The notes under the pieces are model-generated. The model did not search any database, was not told the origin of the DNA, and saw nothing but the letters and a program-made list of their open reading frames with translations. Source: Albifimbria verrucaria (lineage: Eukaryota > Ascomycota > Sordariomycetes > Hypocreales > Stachybotryaceae). From it: a stretch of 64,000 bases of DNA. Position numbers and translations under genes: made by a program. This document shows, piece by piece, positions 11,459-22,858 of this stretch; positions within the stretch are counted from its first letter, which is position 1; every line of letters begins with the position of its first letter. The stretch covers positions 1,178,001 to 1,242,000 of the forward strand of contig JAHREC010000011.1 of assembly GCA_020081605.1 (NCBI GenBank). The letters are read 5' to 3'.

Positions 11459-13215
11459 TTACCACATATTCTCCGGGTTCCAGAGCAAATCTTCGGTTGC
11501 TCCAGACTCGTGTACTGCCCAATGCTTATTTCCAGTAGCACAATCTTCCAGTTTTACCACATTATTGAGATCCCATATTCCCAACCGTCGTGAAAGAACG
11601 AGGTGTTCGGAGGGTATCCGGCAATCAACAAAAACACGACCCGTACCCCAGGACCAGACGGTACATAAGCCTCCGCCGGCAAGCTCATCAGCGTAGATTA
11701 CCATGCTCTGAAGCTGGCATCCCTGTTTTCGGGCCTGAATGTTACGAAAGATGGTGACAGCCTCAACCTCCTGAATGACTGTTCCTCTCCTCCGCTCATC
11801 CACAGGAATGAAGATATGGAGGTGATGTAAAGGTTTTAGTGCCGCAAGGACGTCAACGTATCGGACTTGTAAATCTGTATCGAGCCTGTACGGGAGATCT
11901 TGCTCCTCAATATCCAGCCCTAGCCAAGACAGATGCGGGCAGATTGTTAGCCTTTCCAAATAGGGTACAGAGAGCTGGGAGCCAGTCCTGTTTTTATGAA
12001 ACACAAGCTTTTCAAGGCTGGAAGCTTTCTCGTTATCATGTCCTAAATAATCAAAGAGCAGTTCAGTGGACTGCCCTACGAGATACAAATGTGTAAGGTT
12101 AAGGCGACAGAGTAATTGTGGTAGGGTGCTTGAGGCAGTTCTTGGAGGATACTCAATAAACTCGCAGCCTGCAAAAAGTTTCAATGTGCGGAGAGACGGA
12201 AGTGGTTGGTTTATGAGGCGCGCTGCAAACTCCTCTATCAGGAATGGAGGGCCTAAAGAAAGGGACTCCAGCTGACTCCATGGTAATAATTGCCAATGAG
12301 ACCAGGCAGCATCCGTCATGAAGAAGTGTCCATAGAGAGCCAATTCTTTTAGGGATGGTTGTGAGATAGCGATTTCCTCTAATGCATGATGTGCCACGCC
12401 CTTCTGTTCATAGGTGCATATTATAGGCAATTCCAAACTCAAGCGGCTCAGATTCTGACAAGATCTAAGGATATGGTTGACCCCATTGATGGTGACGACT
12501 CCATCTTAGGTGGCCTTTCAGAGATGTCCCTGAAAGGGCGACCCGGATAAGGAAACTCGCAACAAATACCATGAATGATCTGAAGTCGTAGAGAGTTTAG
12601 GGATGGACCAAATAAAGACAGGTCAAAGTCAGGGCGATCAATCGTGAAGACGTAGCGATTGACGAAAATCTCGACTTCTTTGTTAAGAGATCTCATGAGA
12701 TTGAACAGTGACGCCCTGAGTGGTTGAATGTCTACTGTGTCGTCGTTTTCATCACCCTCACAACCATAGGGCCAGTGGCTTGCAACGAGGTAGTCGGTGT
12801 CTCCACCAACGCTTCATGAAATGTTATTCTTGAACTGACTCATTGTTGAATATAGAGAAATGTGGACATGGGATTCTAATTACCTTATTCGCCTAAGATT
12901 CTTGAGTTGCGGTAAAAGCTTCATCAGAGCTTCTACCCATTCTTCTGAAATCTCATTGGAAGAGATGGGAATGTTGACCTCCTGTATGTACGATCGTACC
13001 CGCTCGCTGGAGGCTAGGAAATTGAGCTGAGACATGTCGGTGAGGTCGCAGTAATCAATGACAATACGGCGAAACAAGCCTGGTGCAATCATATGGTACA
13101 TTGCTTGACATGTAAGGCTGGCATTTTTGAGGTTTATAAGCGGTTTCTCAGACTCAGCAATCCTTGCGATTATCAAGTTTTGGAGTTCTGGGCTGAGATT
13201 AAGAAAACGACGCAT
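11459..13215 (-). CDS. F-box/leucine-rich-repeat-like protein
   Basis: A fungal F-box-type protein, the class that recruits substrates to SCF ubiquitin ligases. The start chosen at 13215 gives MRRFLNLSPELQNLIIARI, an F-box-like helix (LSPEL..LI..I), followed by SLTCQAMYHMIAPGLFRRIVIDYC, the usual F-box continuation. Exon 1 runs to about 12887. Exon 2 is entered at VGGDTDYLVASHW (about 12810), with an intron from GTAATT to a GAAG acceptor. The remainder to 11459 consists of irregular leucine-rich segments (PSLKELALYGHF, LPSLRTLKLFAG, SLEKLVFHKN, YLERLTICPHLSWLGLD) typical of fungal LRR F-box proteins with poorly conserved substrate regions. One frame change lies near 12510, between DISERPPK and DGVVTINGVNHILRSC. 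The substrate is unknown. Such genes are numerous and fast-evolving in fungi. Confidence 0.72.
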
Positions 13216-13725
13216 TGTGTGAAATGTCACCTTTTGTTTATACTGTTCTTTCCTTCGTTGTTTGATGAGGCAGTTATGGTTTGGTGGCGGTCGAATTGAC
13301 AAGCAAGTAGAAATTGAAGAGAAAGGGCAGGGCTAACACTGGGGACTCTTCAATTAACATGGTATATATAGTACATATTTACAGATGTTGGTAGCCCAAA
13401 TGCTCATGCAGCATGCCGGGGAGGACTATATATAGACTTCCCACTGAACATGGTACACAACCTGCATCCCAAGCTGCACACATCACACCCTGGACATGGA
13501 TCGACCAACGCGCCCACACTTTGTTCTGCTATACGCATTTGGGGCCGTAGAAGGGTTTGGCAATTCTCATGCTTCAAATTGAAATGGGGCTCTGGGACTT
13601 CGCACCCTAAGGGTATGACTGGAGTCACTTGGCTCACTCGGGGAAGGAATAGTTGACCCCTCTATCGGTTGAGACCTTATTAGCCAAAGGAGCCGAATCA
13701 GGAGGAAAGCCTATTGGGGAATGAC
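13216..13725. other. Intergenic region
   Basis: Contains a Ser/Pro-poor chance ORF on each strand at 13404-13656 but no coding signal I can support. Confidence 0.35.
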
Positions 13726-14783
13726 TTACACAACCTTGTATTCCGTCGTAGCCTCCACATATGCACTCAGGCACCAGTTCATGTAGGTGTCGGCGTTGAC
13801 TATAGCCTGATCATAATTTTCCACCCACTTTCTGGTGGGATCAAGTCTGGATGGTCTTCCTGCGCACAGGGTCCATCCATATTTCTCAGCTGATCCATGA
13901 CTAACTGTATGAGATCCACGGTCAGCCCTGCTCCTTACCATCTGCCCATGATGCAAACGTACTCATCTTTGGAAAAACCACATGCATGTATTCGTGGAGT
14001 ATGACAGTAGAGGTCAGCCAATATCCCACGATCCTGTTGATCGACTTCCCGTGATACAGTCCAATACGACCGGTTGGTTCGCCTGGGATTGGGTCACTGT
14101 TTGGCGCAGCCGGCGGTTTTTGCTGGTTGATGATTTCTGCCAACGTCGCCACAGGCCCAGCCGAGTCTGCTGAGGATCCGCGGGCTAATGGAAGAAGCCC
14201 AGGAAAGACCTGTTGCCTAAGGAGAATAACAGAGTGGAGATTTCGGGGATTCTTAGGCAATTTCCTGCGGACACTCTGATACGTCGTTGCCTGGGCACCC
14301 TTGATCAGAGAATTTAGTTCTATATCACCCGCCGGCTTGAATGCTGTGCCGCTGTCTGGGTCTAGGAATGATGCATCGGGCTGCTTCACAAGCTTGTCTC
14401 CCACGCAGAAAAAAGTGGTGCAGTTCCTGGCTTATAGTTGAAAAGGTCTGGGAAGTCAAGCACATCTTGGAGATATCCTAGTGAGTCGGCATGAGCATTT
14501 CTGTAGACACAATGAGTGAGAAGTTCGGCTTACCCTGAACTCGCTTTAGCTTTGGAAGCTCGCTAGTATGCCATAATTCCTCTATCGAATCCCCATCTGA
14601 TTCAACGAGTATAGCGGCCTCGCCAGCTTTTGCCATGAGACGAGCTTCGGTGACAGCTCTTTGGATGAAGTCCGACCAACCATCAGTACATGAAGTTTCA
14701 TCAATATCGTAGGCTCCTGCAGATGTAAAGAGAGATGACAGGCCCAGGAGGGCGATGAAGCGAACCTTCGGGCAAGGCCGCAT
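13726..14783 (-). CDS. Secreted zincin-like metallopeptidase (HExxH)
   Basis: A predicted secreted zinc metallopeptidase. The start at 14783 gives a signal peptide (MRPCPKVRFIALLGLSSLFTSAGA) and a mature N-terminus YDIDETSC, a pattern shared by fungal M35-like (deuterolysin-related) secreted proteins. The zinc-binding motif is HEYMH within STVILHEYMHVV, near 14005. Downstream come HGSAEKYGWTLCAG and the C-terminal NADTYMNWCLSAYVE, matching the 'NADxY' end of that group. At least one one-base loss interrupts it: a T6 run near 14412 should read T7 to give APLFFCVGDKL. Two very short introns seem to be present, about 14529-14497 and 13933-13900, with standard GTAAG and ACAG borders. The third zinc ligand is not certain. 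Secretion beside chitin-related proteins suggests an outside-the-cell role, perhaps in host or substrate contact, but that is inference. Confidence 0.72.
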
Positions 14784-16336
14784 TTTGACACGGAACAAAG
14801 GTGGTTCCAGTATATACAATTAAGTTATGGACGGGAAACGAGCAGTGATTGCAGAATAAAGATGATGGCGACCGTAGCAAAGTATTTACATGATAGTCTC
14901 CTTACTTAAACTGCACGAATATCGTCCTGTCCGCATCATGACATGGTTGGATGGTGGGTTTGTTGGTTCTATTCTGGTTACTATGTGCCCCTGAAACATG
15001 GTACTGGCGCAAGGGCCGATTCTATGTCCTTACCAACCTGACATTCCATTTTGTTAGAGGGGCCTCGTGAGCTTAATTTCTTACCAACAATAGTTGGTGC
15101 TGTTGGTGTCTTGAAACTGCAATCTGGGGGCCGAGCATGGGAAAACGGGTTTCCAGCCAGGGGTCGAAGGTCTTAAAATAATTCACCAGCTCGCCAACAG
15201 TGATTCCAGCCCACACTCCGTTTGCGGCAGAAGATTTTCGAATAGGAGAGAAGTTAGTAGCTTGAGCATATCGGAGATTGTTTACACGAGTGCCATCATG
15301 CTTACATGCAGGATACTGGCTGAGTAGTTCGGACCAATTGTTGGTCTCAACCAACAGCTGACTGGGTTCCAACAAGTTAATTATAAATGGTTTTATCTCC
15401 TGAATTCGGAATATGCGCTTAAAATAACATGCATAGTCTTAACAGGTGAAATGGCTAGGTTATTCTTTGGCCATTGGAAAATAACAGAACAATAACCGTT
15501 GTGATTCTTCTTGCACGTTACTATCCTAGCAAGCTCTCTTTGAAACCTTGGCATCACTTTCTCCGCCAATGGTGTATTAGATTGAAACCCTTATACCTAG
15601 GACATTTGCCTGGTCCTAGCTAAAGATTTATTACTTTGAAAATTCTTTCTTCTCTCCACAAAGAAATCTGATATACTCTTTCCCTAAAATGCAGCAATGC
15701 CCTTTTTCCTGGGCTATTTGTTTGACATCTGAGCAATGTGCATACATATGAATCCAGTTTCCAATTGAGTATTGGTTTCCAGTTTTAATCAATCGGTTCG
15801 TGCTTACAGCCGAGATAACGTAATAATCGTATTTTAAAATCTCATAAAGGTAATAACATGCCATACCTAGAATGCAATCAGATCTTGGGTACGAAGAACA
15901 GAATGACCCATCACCAAGTTTAGTGTTCATATCTTCTCCCAAACTTCCTCGAGCCTATAAATTACTTTATCCTTCGAATGAAGGCATCATCTGTTTTTTA
16001 GAACCCTCTTCTCGTCTCCACGCCACCAACCAGAAGGCAGTTTCCAGTTTCGTGCTGACAAGCAAACATGTTATTTAAAGAAATCATCGCACGCTTATGA
16101 CTTAGGAGCCTTCCGGATGCGACAGAAGCACTTGAGCAACGTATAATAGCAGTAATTCAGGCAATAGTAGATAAACAATAGAAAACTGACCTCTTTATTT
16201 TACACGACTCTCTACATACATTTAGGCTGCATAGGTAGATAGCAGAAATTCTTTCATGAATTAAATACAAATAACAATGCGACTCTCTTATTATCGACAA
16301 GGAAAAAACTGAACAATATTCAGGAACCTCGTTACC
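14784..16336. other. Region with possible unrecognised minus-strand exons
   Basis: Coding-like minus-strand text occurs at about 15073-15400 (FIINLLEPSQLLVETNNW, then GVWAGITVGELVNYFKTFDP), followed by a plausible intron, GTAAGA at 15068 to a CAG near 15022 with a CTAAC branch site. A second stretch lies at 15631-15942 (GDGSFCSSYPRSDC). I cannot join them into a gene or assign a family. Frames are closed in between. They could be relics of a secreted protein gene or chance ORFs. The rest is A+T-rich, especially 16080-16330. Confidence 0.3.
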
Positions 16337-19300
16337 CTACAAACCAGAGTTTGGGTCAAGTCTCAAATACATGCAATTATTTTTCATTGTCCCGCCCTGT
16401 TTGTCACCTCTCTTCGAACAGTTGCAGCTGTCAATAGGTACTCTGAAGTACCGCATGCATTCGTCGTAGTCGTACATCCATGAGCATCCATCAAAGATTT
16501 CAAACTCTAGAATGAAGTGATAATTTCCAACGGGAGACTTCTTTCCTTTCTTGATGAAGCCGGGGCCAAAGAGAGGAGCGTTAGGATCATGTTTCAAGTC
16601 ATCGCAAAAGTCATGGGCTGCATAAACAATTGAATCGTAGCCTGATTTTCTTCCGTCAAGGTAGCAGTCTTTTTCATTCGTAGACGAATCAGGATGATCA
16701 TACTCTGGTGGGGAGGCGGAGGAGGCTCGCACGCCGCTTGCTTTAACCCTATTGCCACGGGGTTGATTGTAAAGGGCTTTGAGGTTGTAAACACAATGTC
16801 AATGATGAAACCCTCTGTAAAAGATTGGTCAGTAATGTTGATACAGCGACAGGGCAACATGTGCTCGACTTACTCTCATAAGAATCAGGCGCTCTCCATT
16901 CAATCGTTGTGCCAGACGTCTCATCACTATGCCTAATTTCCTCTTTGTTATCCCCTCTCTTGACTGACCATGACTTCATGTAGTTGGTCAGATCATCCCT
17001 ATCAGCAGTTGGCATCGTAAACTCCCAATCTTCGCCATTGTTAGACTCTGCGGGAAGTATGAATCTGAGCGGCGCAATATCGGGCTTCTTAATGAAATTC
17101 CAACCAGTTTGGGTGCCTCCTATGCCGTATTTGATCTCCATTAATCCAGCCTCTGAACAGTCAGGCTCTTGCCGGGACCAGCCTTGAATAGTATACTCTA
17201 TGAGAGTCGGGGACGGCGATGGGGTGGATGATGTGGTCTCGGACGTGACTTTGGATGTGGTCTTGGATGTAGACTTGGATGTGGTCTTGGACTTGGTCTT
17301 GAATGTGGTCTTAGATATAACTGTCCTCTTCGTGCTTGGCGTTTCCTCTCCAGCACTTGTGATGCTTGATGGACCAGAAGTACTCGTGACACCCGTAATG
17401 GTGGATCTAACCGAGGGCGTGATGGCTGCGGAAGTCTCTGGTGTGGTGGTTGGCTGATCCCTAGGGTGTAAACTGTACCAGATGGAGGAGAGTTCTTCCA
17501 AAGGCAAATAGCCATTATCTATTACTAGACCATCAGGTGACTCTTCAATCTCCGTGAATGTTACCGGATCACAATTGGACAGAGTACATGTCGTCCTCGT
17601 AGTGGCAGTGTTGGTAACACTACAGCCGAGCATCTCGGTGGTAGTGGTTGTACAGCTTGTTGTCGTAGAGTCCGTGGCACAAATAACGCTTGTTATAGTG
17701 GCTGTGCTGGTTTCACAAGACGATGTGGTGGCAGGTGGCTCTGTCACAGAATGATCTGTTGTCGGCTCGACCTTGGTTGTTTCATCGGGCTGTTTGGTAG
17801 CAGTGCCGGTGACTTCAGATGGTGGGTCATCTGGGCATTTTCCTATCTTCATCCCCAGAATTTGAACGCAGAATCCTCCTGGTCCTGGGATGTCGATGAC
17901 GACGTTATGCGGGCCTGGTCCTGGCGGTAGACAGTTCAAACAAACCACTGGTGGCCCACCTTTGGGTGGTAAGATGATCGGAACTACTGTCGGTTCAGAA
18001 CCTTCTTTTATAGTAGTGGTTATGAATGTGTGAGATGAAAAAGTCCCTGGGTAACTAGCTCGGTGGTTGCCTCGGGTGGGAGTGTGGTGAACGTGGTAGT
18101 GGGCAGAATAGTCCCGTCATTGGTTGAAGTGACGGAGCTGACATGAGCCGTATCGCTTGTGGGATTGATTGGGACCTTCGTTGAAGTGCTGATCTCTGAG
18201 ATCGTATCTGAAGCAGCAGGAGAGGCACCAGAAGAAACAGATGTAGACGTAGCTGGAGAGGGTGTTGGAGGAATTGGGGAAATCGAAGACCCAGATTCAA
18301 AGGTGACCGAAGGGGTGTGGGGAAGCCAAGGAGGTTGAAGAAGATTGGGTTGTTGGGGTTTGGAAAGTATTTGTATCTGAACCAGATGCAGCAGTGCTTC
18401 TAGTTTGACTAGTTGTTCCGGGCGTGTTAACATCGCTATGTATAGAGTGCACTGATGATATATGTTCATTGGTGGTACTGGAACGGGAGGACGACTCCGT
18501 GGTTGCACCTGTATGCAGACTTGAAGCGGAGACAGTGTTTGTGCTTTTGCTCAAGGTTCCAATCGAAGTCTGTTTTGAAGAATTTGTTTCAGTGGACGAA
18601 GACTTGGCGGCCGAATTAGTGGAAGTTTCTGTGCTGTCTCCAATACTAGAAAGGTCGCTTGAGGTAGTGACAGAGCTCCCTGCCGTTGAACTACTTGTAG
18701 AATGGCTGCTAGGGACTGGGGTGAGAGGTTCCGTAGATACAGATATCGTGGGTGGTTCATTGGGTATGAACGGCCCTCGAATACCTGTCATGGCGGGTGG
18801 TCCAGGATCAGGACTGACCAGGGTAGATGATTCCGTAGATACTGATAAAGGTGGTGCATCAGGAATATGCAGCTCTGGAATTCCAGGGTCAGGGCTCGTT
18901 AGAGTAGGTACGGATAAAATCGGTGGTTCAGTAGGAATATGCAGCTCTGGAATATCTGTCATGGCAGGTAACTCAGGACCAGGGTTGGTCATGGTAGATG
19001 ATTCCGTAGATGCAGATAAAATAGGCGGTTCATTGGGTATCAATGGCCCTCGAATATCCGCCATGGCGGGTAATTCAGGACCAGGGCTGGTCAGGGTAGA
19101 TGATTCCGTAGGTACGGATATAACAGGCGGCGCAACAGGGATATGTAACTCTGGAATTCCAGGATCAGGGCTGATCAGGGTAGGTAATTCCGTAGATGCG
19201 GGTAAAGTGGGTGATTCATTGGGTATGAATGGCCCTCGAATATCTGTCATCGCAGGTAATCCAGTATCCGGACTGGTCAGGGTAGAAGATTTCGAAGATA

Positions 19301-19623
19301 GAGATAAGTTGGGTGGTTCATTGGGTATAAAAGGCCCCTGATATCTGTCATGGCAGGCAATCCAGGATCAGGGCTAGCCAAGATGGATGATTCTATAGAT
19401 GCGGATAAAACGGGTGGTGCAATAGGAATATGCAGCTCAGGAATTCCTGGATCTGGGCTGATCAGGGTAGGTAATTCCGTAGATGCGGATGAAGTAGGTG
19501 ATTCATTAGGTATGAATGGCCCCGGATATCTGTCATGGCTGGTAGTCCAGGATCAGGGCTAGCTGGAGAAGGCTGAGTTGCAGCTACGACGCACGCAGCG
19601 AAAAGAAAGACTAGCTGCCTCAT
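16337..19623 (-). CDS. Secreted mucin-like tandem-repeat protein with chitinase-type Cys-rich C-terminus
   Basis: A predicted cell-wall or extracellular glycoprotein. The start at 19623 gives signal peptide MRQLVFLFAACVVAATQPSP. It is followed by tandem Pro-rich repeats to about 18720, a Ser/Thr-rich stretch, then IILPPKGGPPVVCLNCLPPG and GPGGFCVQILGMKIGKCP (about 17970-17830). That resembles the region after the catalytic domain in fungal class V chitinases. Next is another Thr/Ser/Lys-rich linker, and finally a Cys-rich domain ending YDYDECMRYFRVPIDSCNCS and KQGGTMKNNCMYLRLDPN (about 16460-16345). I know that end from GH18 subgroup-C-type chitinases and relatives. No GH18 catalytic motif (DxxDxDxE) is present. 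One intron is clear (16874-16814, GTAAGT to TTACAG). One-base losses occur near 18037 and 16735, and others within the repeats (19340, 19530). It is divergent from the LysM/CBM18 gene, so both may act on chitin. This is either a chitinase paralogue that lost its catalytic domain or a distinct repeat adhesin. Confidence 0.7.
18720..19580 (-). repeat. Coding minisatellite: two alternating Pro-rich repeat types
   Basis: About ten imperfect units of roughly 80-105 nt lie inside the secreted repeat protein. Type A carries PAMTDIRGPFIPNEPP followed by a (L/I)S.STESST tail. Type B carries SPDPGIPELHIP.APP and the same tail. Types A and B are mixed, not in separate blocks. Units differ by scattered substitutions, so this is not a fresh expansion. 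The region also shows one-base frame breaks. Repeats of this type usually vary in copy number between strains. Confidence 0.85.
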
Positions 19624-21160
19624 CCTGATGAGGTTAGCCAAAGTAATGAGTGTCGTATTTGAAGAAGAATGATCGTTGTAGCATTTCGTTTCTCTCCCAG
19701 TGTGGAGGTTTATCATGGTTATATGATCCAGGCATAATATTTTATTCAAGTTGTTCTAACTGACGTTGGTCCAACTAACTCACCTACTCGCTAAAACCTG
19801 TAAATAGTGTCAGTTGATCTGTGCATGGCGATGATCCAGACCAACAAACAATGTAATTTAACTCATGAACGTTGGCCGGTGTCAGTTTCAGCACACAGCA
19901 CGGGGCAGTTGAAACTGACTCCTAGTATTTCGAAATGCCCCCAGCTAACAACCCACATGGCTTCTAGGATGTTCCTACTTTCGGAAAGGAGGCACACACC
20001 GTCTTAGGCTGATGCCTGAGTCTAGTACCCCACACAATGATGCACATCCAGCTGCTTGCGGAAATTGTTAGGCTTACGATACTGTTAAATTAGTATGGGA
20101 GATATCCGAACCAACTTATCATTGCGCAGGGATGCCTACTCCTCCTTTGCATTGTCGTGTGTCTTGGCCAAGGGGCTGTAAATGATGGACGAGATTCGAC
20201 TGACAGATATTGATGGAGCAAACGGTTCAAGGGCTAGATCGACTTGAGATTGGGATATTGGTTGTGTAATGAAAGTACGGAGCCATAGCCTGACTCGCCA
20301 TGGTTAAGACATCATCTTAAAGCCGATCACTGGCCTTGGGGTATTTTTACGCAGCAAGCAGGTAGTTCATCAACAGCTACTCTCATAAGTCCTAAAAATA
20401 GGAAGCCTTCCATATACTCAAAATTGCCTTCGAGAATGGATCGCTCTCGAAAGCAATTCTGAAACATCCTCCATGTCAGCTAGGCTCGTTTTACGGAGCA
20501 TCAGCTGAGCTTTGGGTCTGGATATGGGCCGCCCTGGGAAATGTTTGTTCGTATGCTTCGGCCGCCTGCTGTTGGGTGAGCCCTAGGGAATCAAAAGTGG
20601 CGAGGGTCAACCAACAATTCAATCCTTGAACCTGCATGGGTGAAAATGTCACCCTATGATGTTGTTAGTCAATATCTGAAGCCCAATTTATCACCAACTG
20701 CATAAAGGAACAGGGAAAGGCCCTTTGCTGCTAAAAATTATACCCTGTGCCAATATGCACCTACCAAGACAAACAAGCCGAAAAACTTCGCTTATCATCT
20801 TTCCATGTCCATTTGTGTATGAATTAATTATAGAATTTACCAAATTGGCCCAGAATGACGGGGTTGAACAAGAATATCCCGAAATTCTGTGGAGTTGCGC
20901 ATCTCAGTCTCGCTGTGGGGCTGAATCCATGATTAGCATACGAGACATGGCCAGTTTGTTGGAATTACAGGATGGATGCGTGCACGGGATTTCAAGCAGT
21001 TATTTCTTGATGAATCGTGTCTACTCAATGTGTAATCCCGATGCTAATATACTTGCCCTTGTGTATTCAGTTATTCACTTCTACTTCATAAGTCCCCTCT
21101 CTACATCTGAAATCTCAGTCCAAAAATTTGGTCCAACAACACAAAAAAGTCTTAGAGAAA
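19624..21160. other. Divergent intergenic region upstream of the repeat protein and the LysM gene
   Basis: About 1.5 kb without a supportable gene. A 169-codon ORF beginning at 20725 runs into the LysM start in another frame and has no recognisable content, so I leave it as leader or chance. The region probably holds both promoters. Confidence 0.45.
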
Positions 21161-21790
21161 ATGGTTCTCTTCTCTTTTTCACGGGCTATTTCATTGGCCA
21201 TGGCCCTTCACGTTTCTTATGTCCTGGCTGGTAACAATGACTGCCAACCAGTGACATGGGGTGCTAAGAGTATTCTGGGTGTCGGTCAAGTCAACTGTAG
21301 ATACAAGACTAATACCAAAACCGACGTCAATTCTGATACATGCAAGTTTCTTATCAACAAATACGAAATCACGATGGATAAACTTCTTGAGTTGAACCCC
21401 GAACTCGACAAGGGATGCACCTCGATCAAGCCAAACACAGAGTACTGTGTGAAAGGATGTAAGTGAATTCATTAGAATCTGCGAGTACTCATACTTACAA
21501 TGTTATTTGCTCTAGTCCTTGAGCCCTTACGCGCCTATGACGGTCTCTGTGGCCCTCATCATGCAGGCGCAACTTGTATTGGAACAGACAAACAGTGCTG
21601 CAATTCCAAAACATGGGAATGTGGTGACTCAGAGTAAGTGCCCTCGATGTAAGAGAACTATAATACAAGAGCCAATCTGTTCACATCACGAAACTACAGA
21701 GAAGACTGTCGACCAGGTGTATGCTATGAAGGTGATTGCAAACGAGAGGACGATCAGGAGTCAAGCAGTTTTGGCTACTCGAGGCTGTAA
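21161..21790 (+). CDS. Secreted LysM + chitin-binding (CBM18) effector-like protein
   Basis: A small secreted chitin-binding protein of 168 residues, intact. Exons are 21161-21458, 21516-21633 and 21700-21790; both introns are GTAAGT...AG and the total length is a whole number of codons. After a signal peptide (about residues 1-23) comes one LysM domain at about 47-98: NSDTCKFLINKYEITMDKLL, then LNPELDKGCTSIKPNTEYCVKG, with the classical 'NP' and 'YCV' end. A CBM18/hevein-type domain follows at about 108-152: DGLCGPHHAGATCIG, QCCNSKTWECG, EEDCRPGVCYEGDC. The tail is short and hydrophilic. LysM proteins bind chitin oligomers; known fungal ones hide chitin from hosts or help control the fungus's own chitinases. 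Its head-to-head position with a protein carrying a chitinase-type C-terminus recalls the LysM-chitinase pairs known in Trichoderma (TAL6 with a subgroup C chitinase). Confidence 0.92.
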
Positions 21791-22858
21791 AACTTCATAG
21801 AAGAACCTCAAAAGAGGCTATTCCGGATTATGGATATACATTTTTCGGGGATTATAGCAACAGGGTACCTATGTATTTGCTTAGCGTTTGTAACATTTCT
21901 CTAAGGGTCTGGTAACTCACTTCGTATTGTTGAATTGACTAGTGTACTTTGTCTATACTTTGCTCTCCCACTCTAGACTACGGAGCATATTAAATCCCCG
22001 TGACTCATTTTAAGTCTCATCCTCAACATTGGCAGCCAATGCTTGGTGCGACAACCAAGAGATCGAAGTGTCGTCTCCTCCTATGAACTGTGGCGCTCAG
22101 TACGATCAACCTTGGTTTAGCTCTGCTTTGAAAATACGTTTTGTGGTAGTAATTATGTGATTTAATCAATTTCTATGTTCCCTGTGTGAGTAATACAACT
22201 TCGTATGTGAATGAATATTCCGTTGCGATTAGCTTTCACTGCCGGCTTACCAATGCTCTAGGCAGATTCTATGCCAGTCTCTGGTTTTGAGCCAGTCCAT
22301 TGCCATTGCTTAGCGTAACGAATATATTCCCTTTTGAATCGAATCGTCAGCAATGCGCCGCATCATGTACGCCATCCTTGGCTGTTTAGAGGTCTTTTGC
22401 CATGATTTCTCCACAACCACAACTAATCAGTATCAACCCTACTTCATCTCATCCGTCCTTGACAATCATGGTATCACCATTGAAATGCAACCCCGGCATT
22501 CCTACAGCCGCAATGTTAGAGCTTTACGGCGCTAGCAAAGATGATCAGCTACCCATGATTGAAATGTTGAGGCTTGCTGTGTTTCGCCTTGCTGATCAGC
22601 CAAGGAGCAAGGGGCCCTAGCAAATGCATTTCTTAATGCGGCTGTGCTGACAGGTGTAATTTCCTAAAAGCCGAACATCATAATGTCTTTGATGGGCTTG
22701 GTTGGTTTTGTGGTGGCTTTCTAGAATCCATGTCGAAGATTTGCCTAGCACAGCCACGCGGTTCATTTCACGTCCATCGACATGCAAAACAAATTTGTTG
22801 AAGAACTTTCTTCGATGGATTTTAACTCAACCATGCAGTAAACGGCCATCACAGAGCA
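21791..22858. other. Intergenic region
   Basis: No gene called. A short ORF at 22468-22620 (PTAAMLELYGASKDDQLPMI) reads somewhat protein-like, but it is isolated and unrecognised. Confidence 0.35.

Noticed and set aside
14784..16336. A second LysM or chitinase gene between the peptidase and repeat protein
   Set aside because: The open stretches there lack LysM Cys/NP patterns and GH18 motifs, and they cannot be joined into a gene.
18424..19341. 305-codon plus-strand ORF across the repeat region
   Set aside because: Repeats keep several frames open. The minus strand has the signal peptide, the repeats and the Cys-rich C-terminus.
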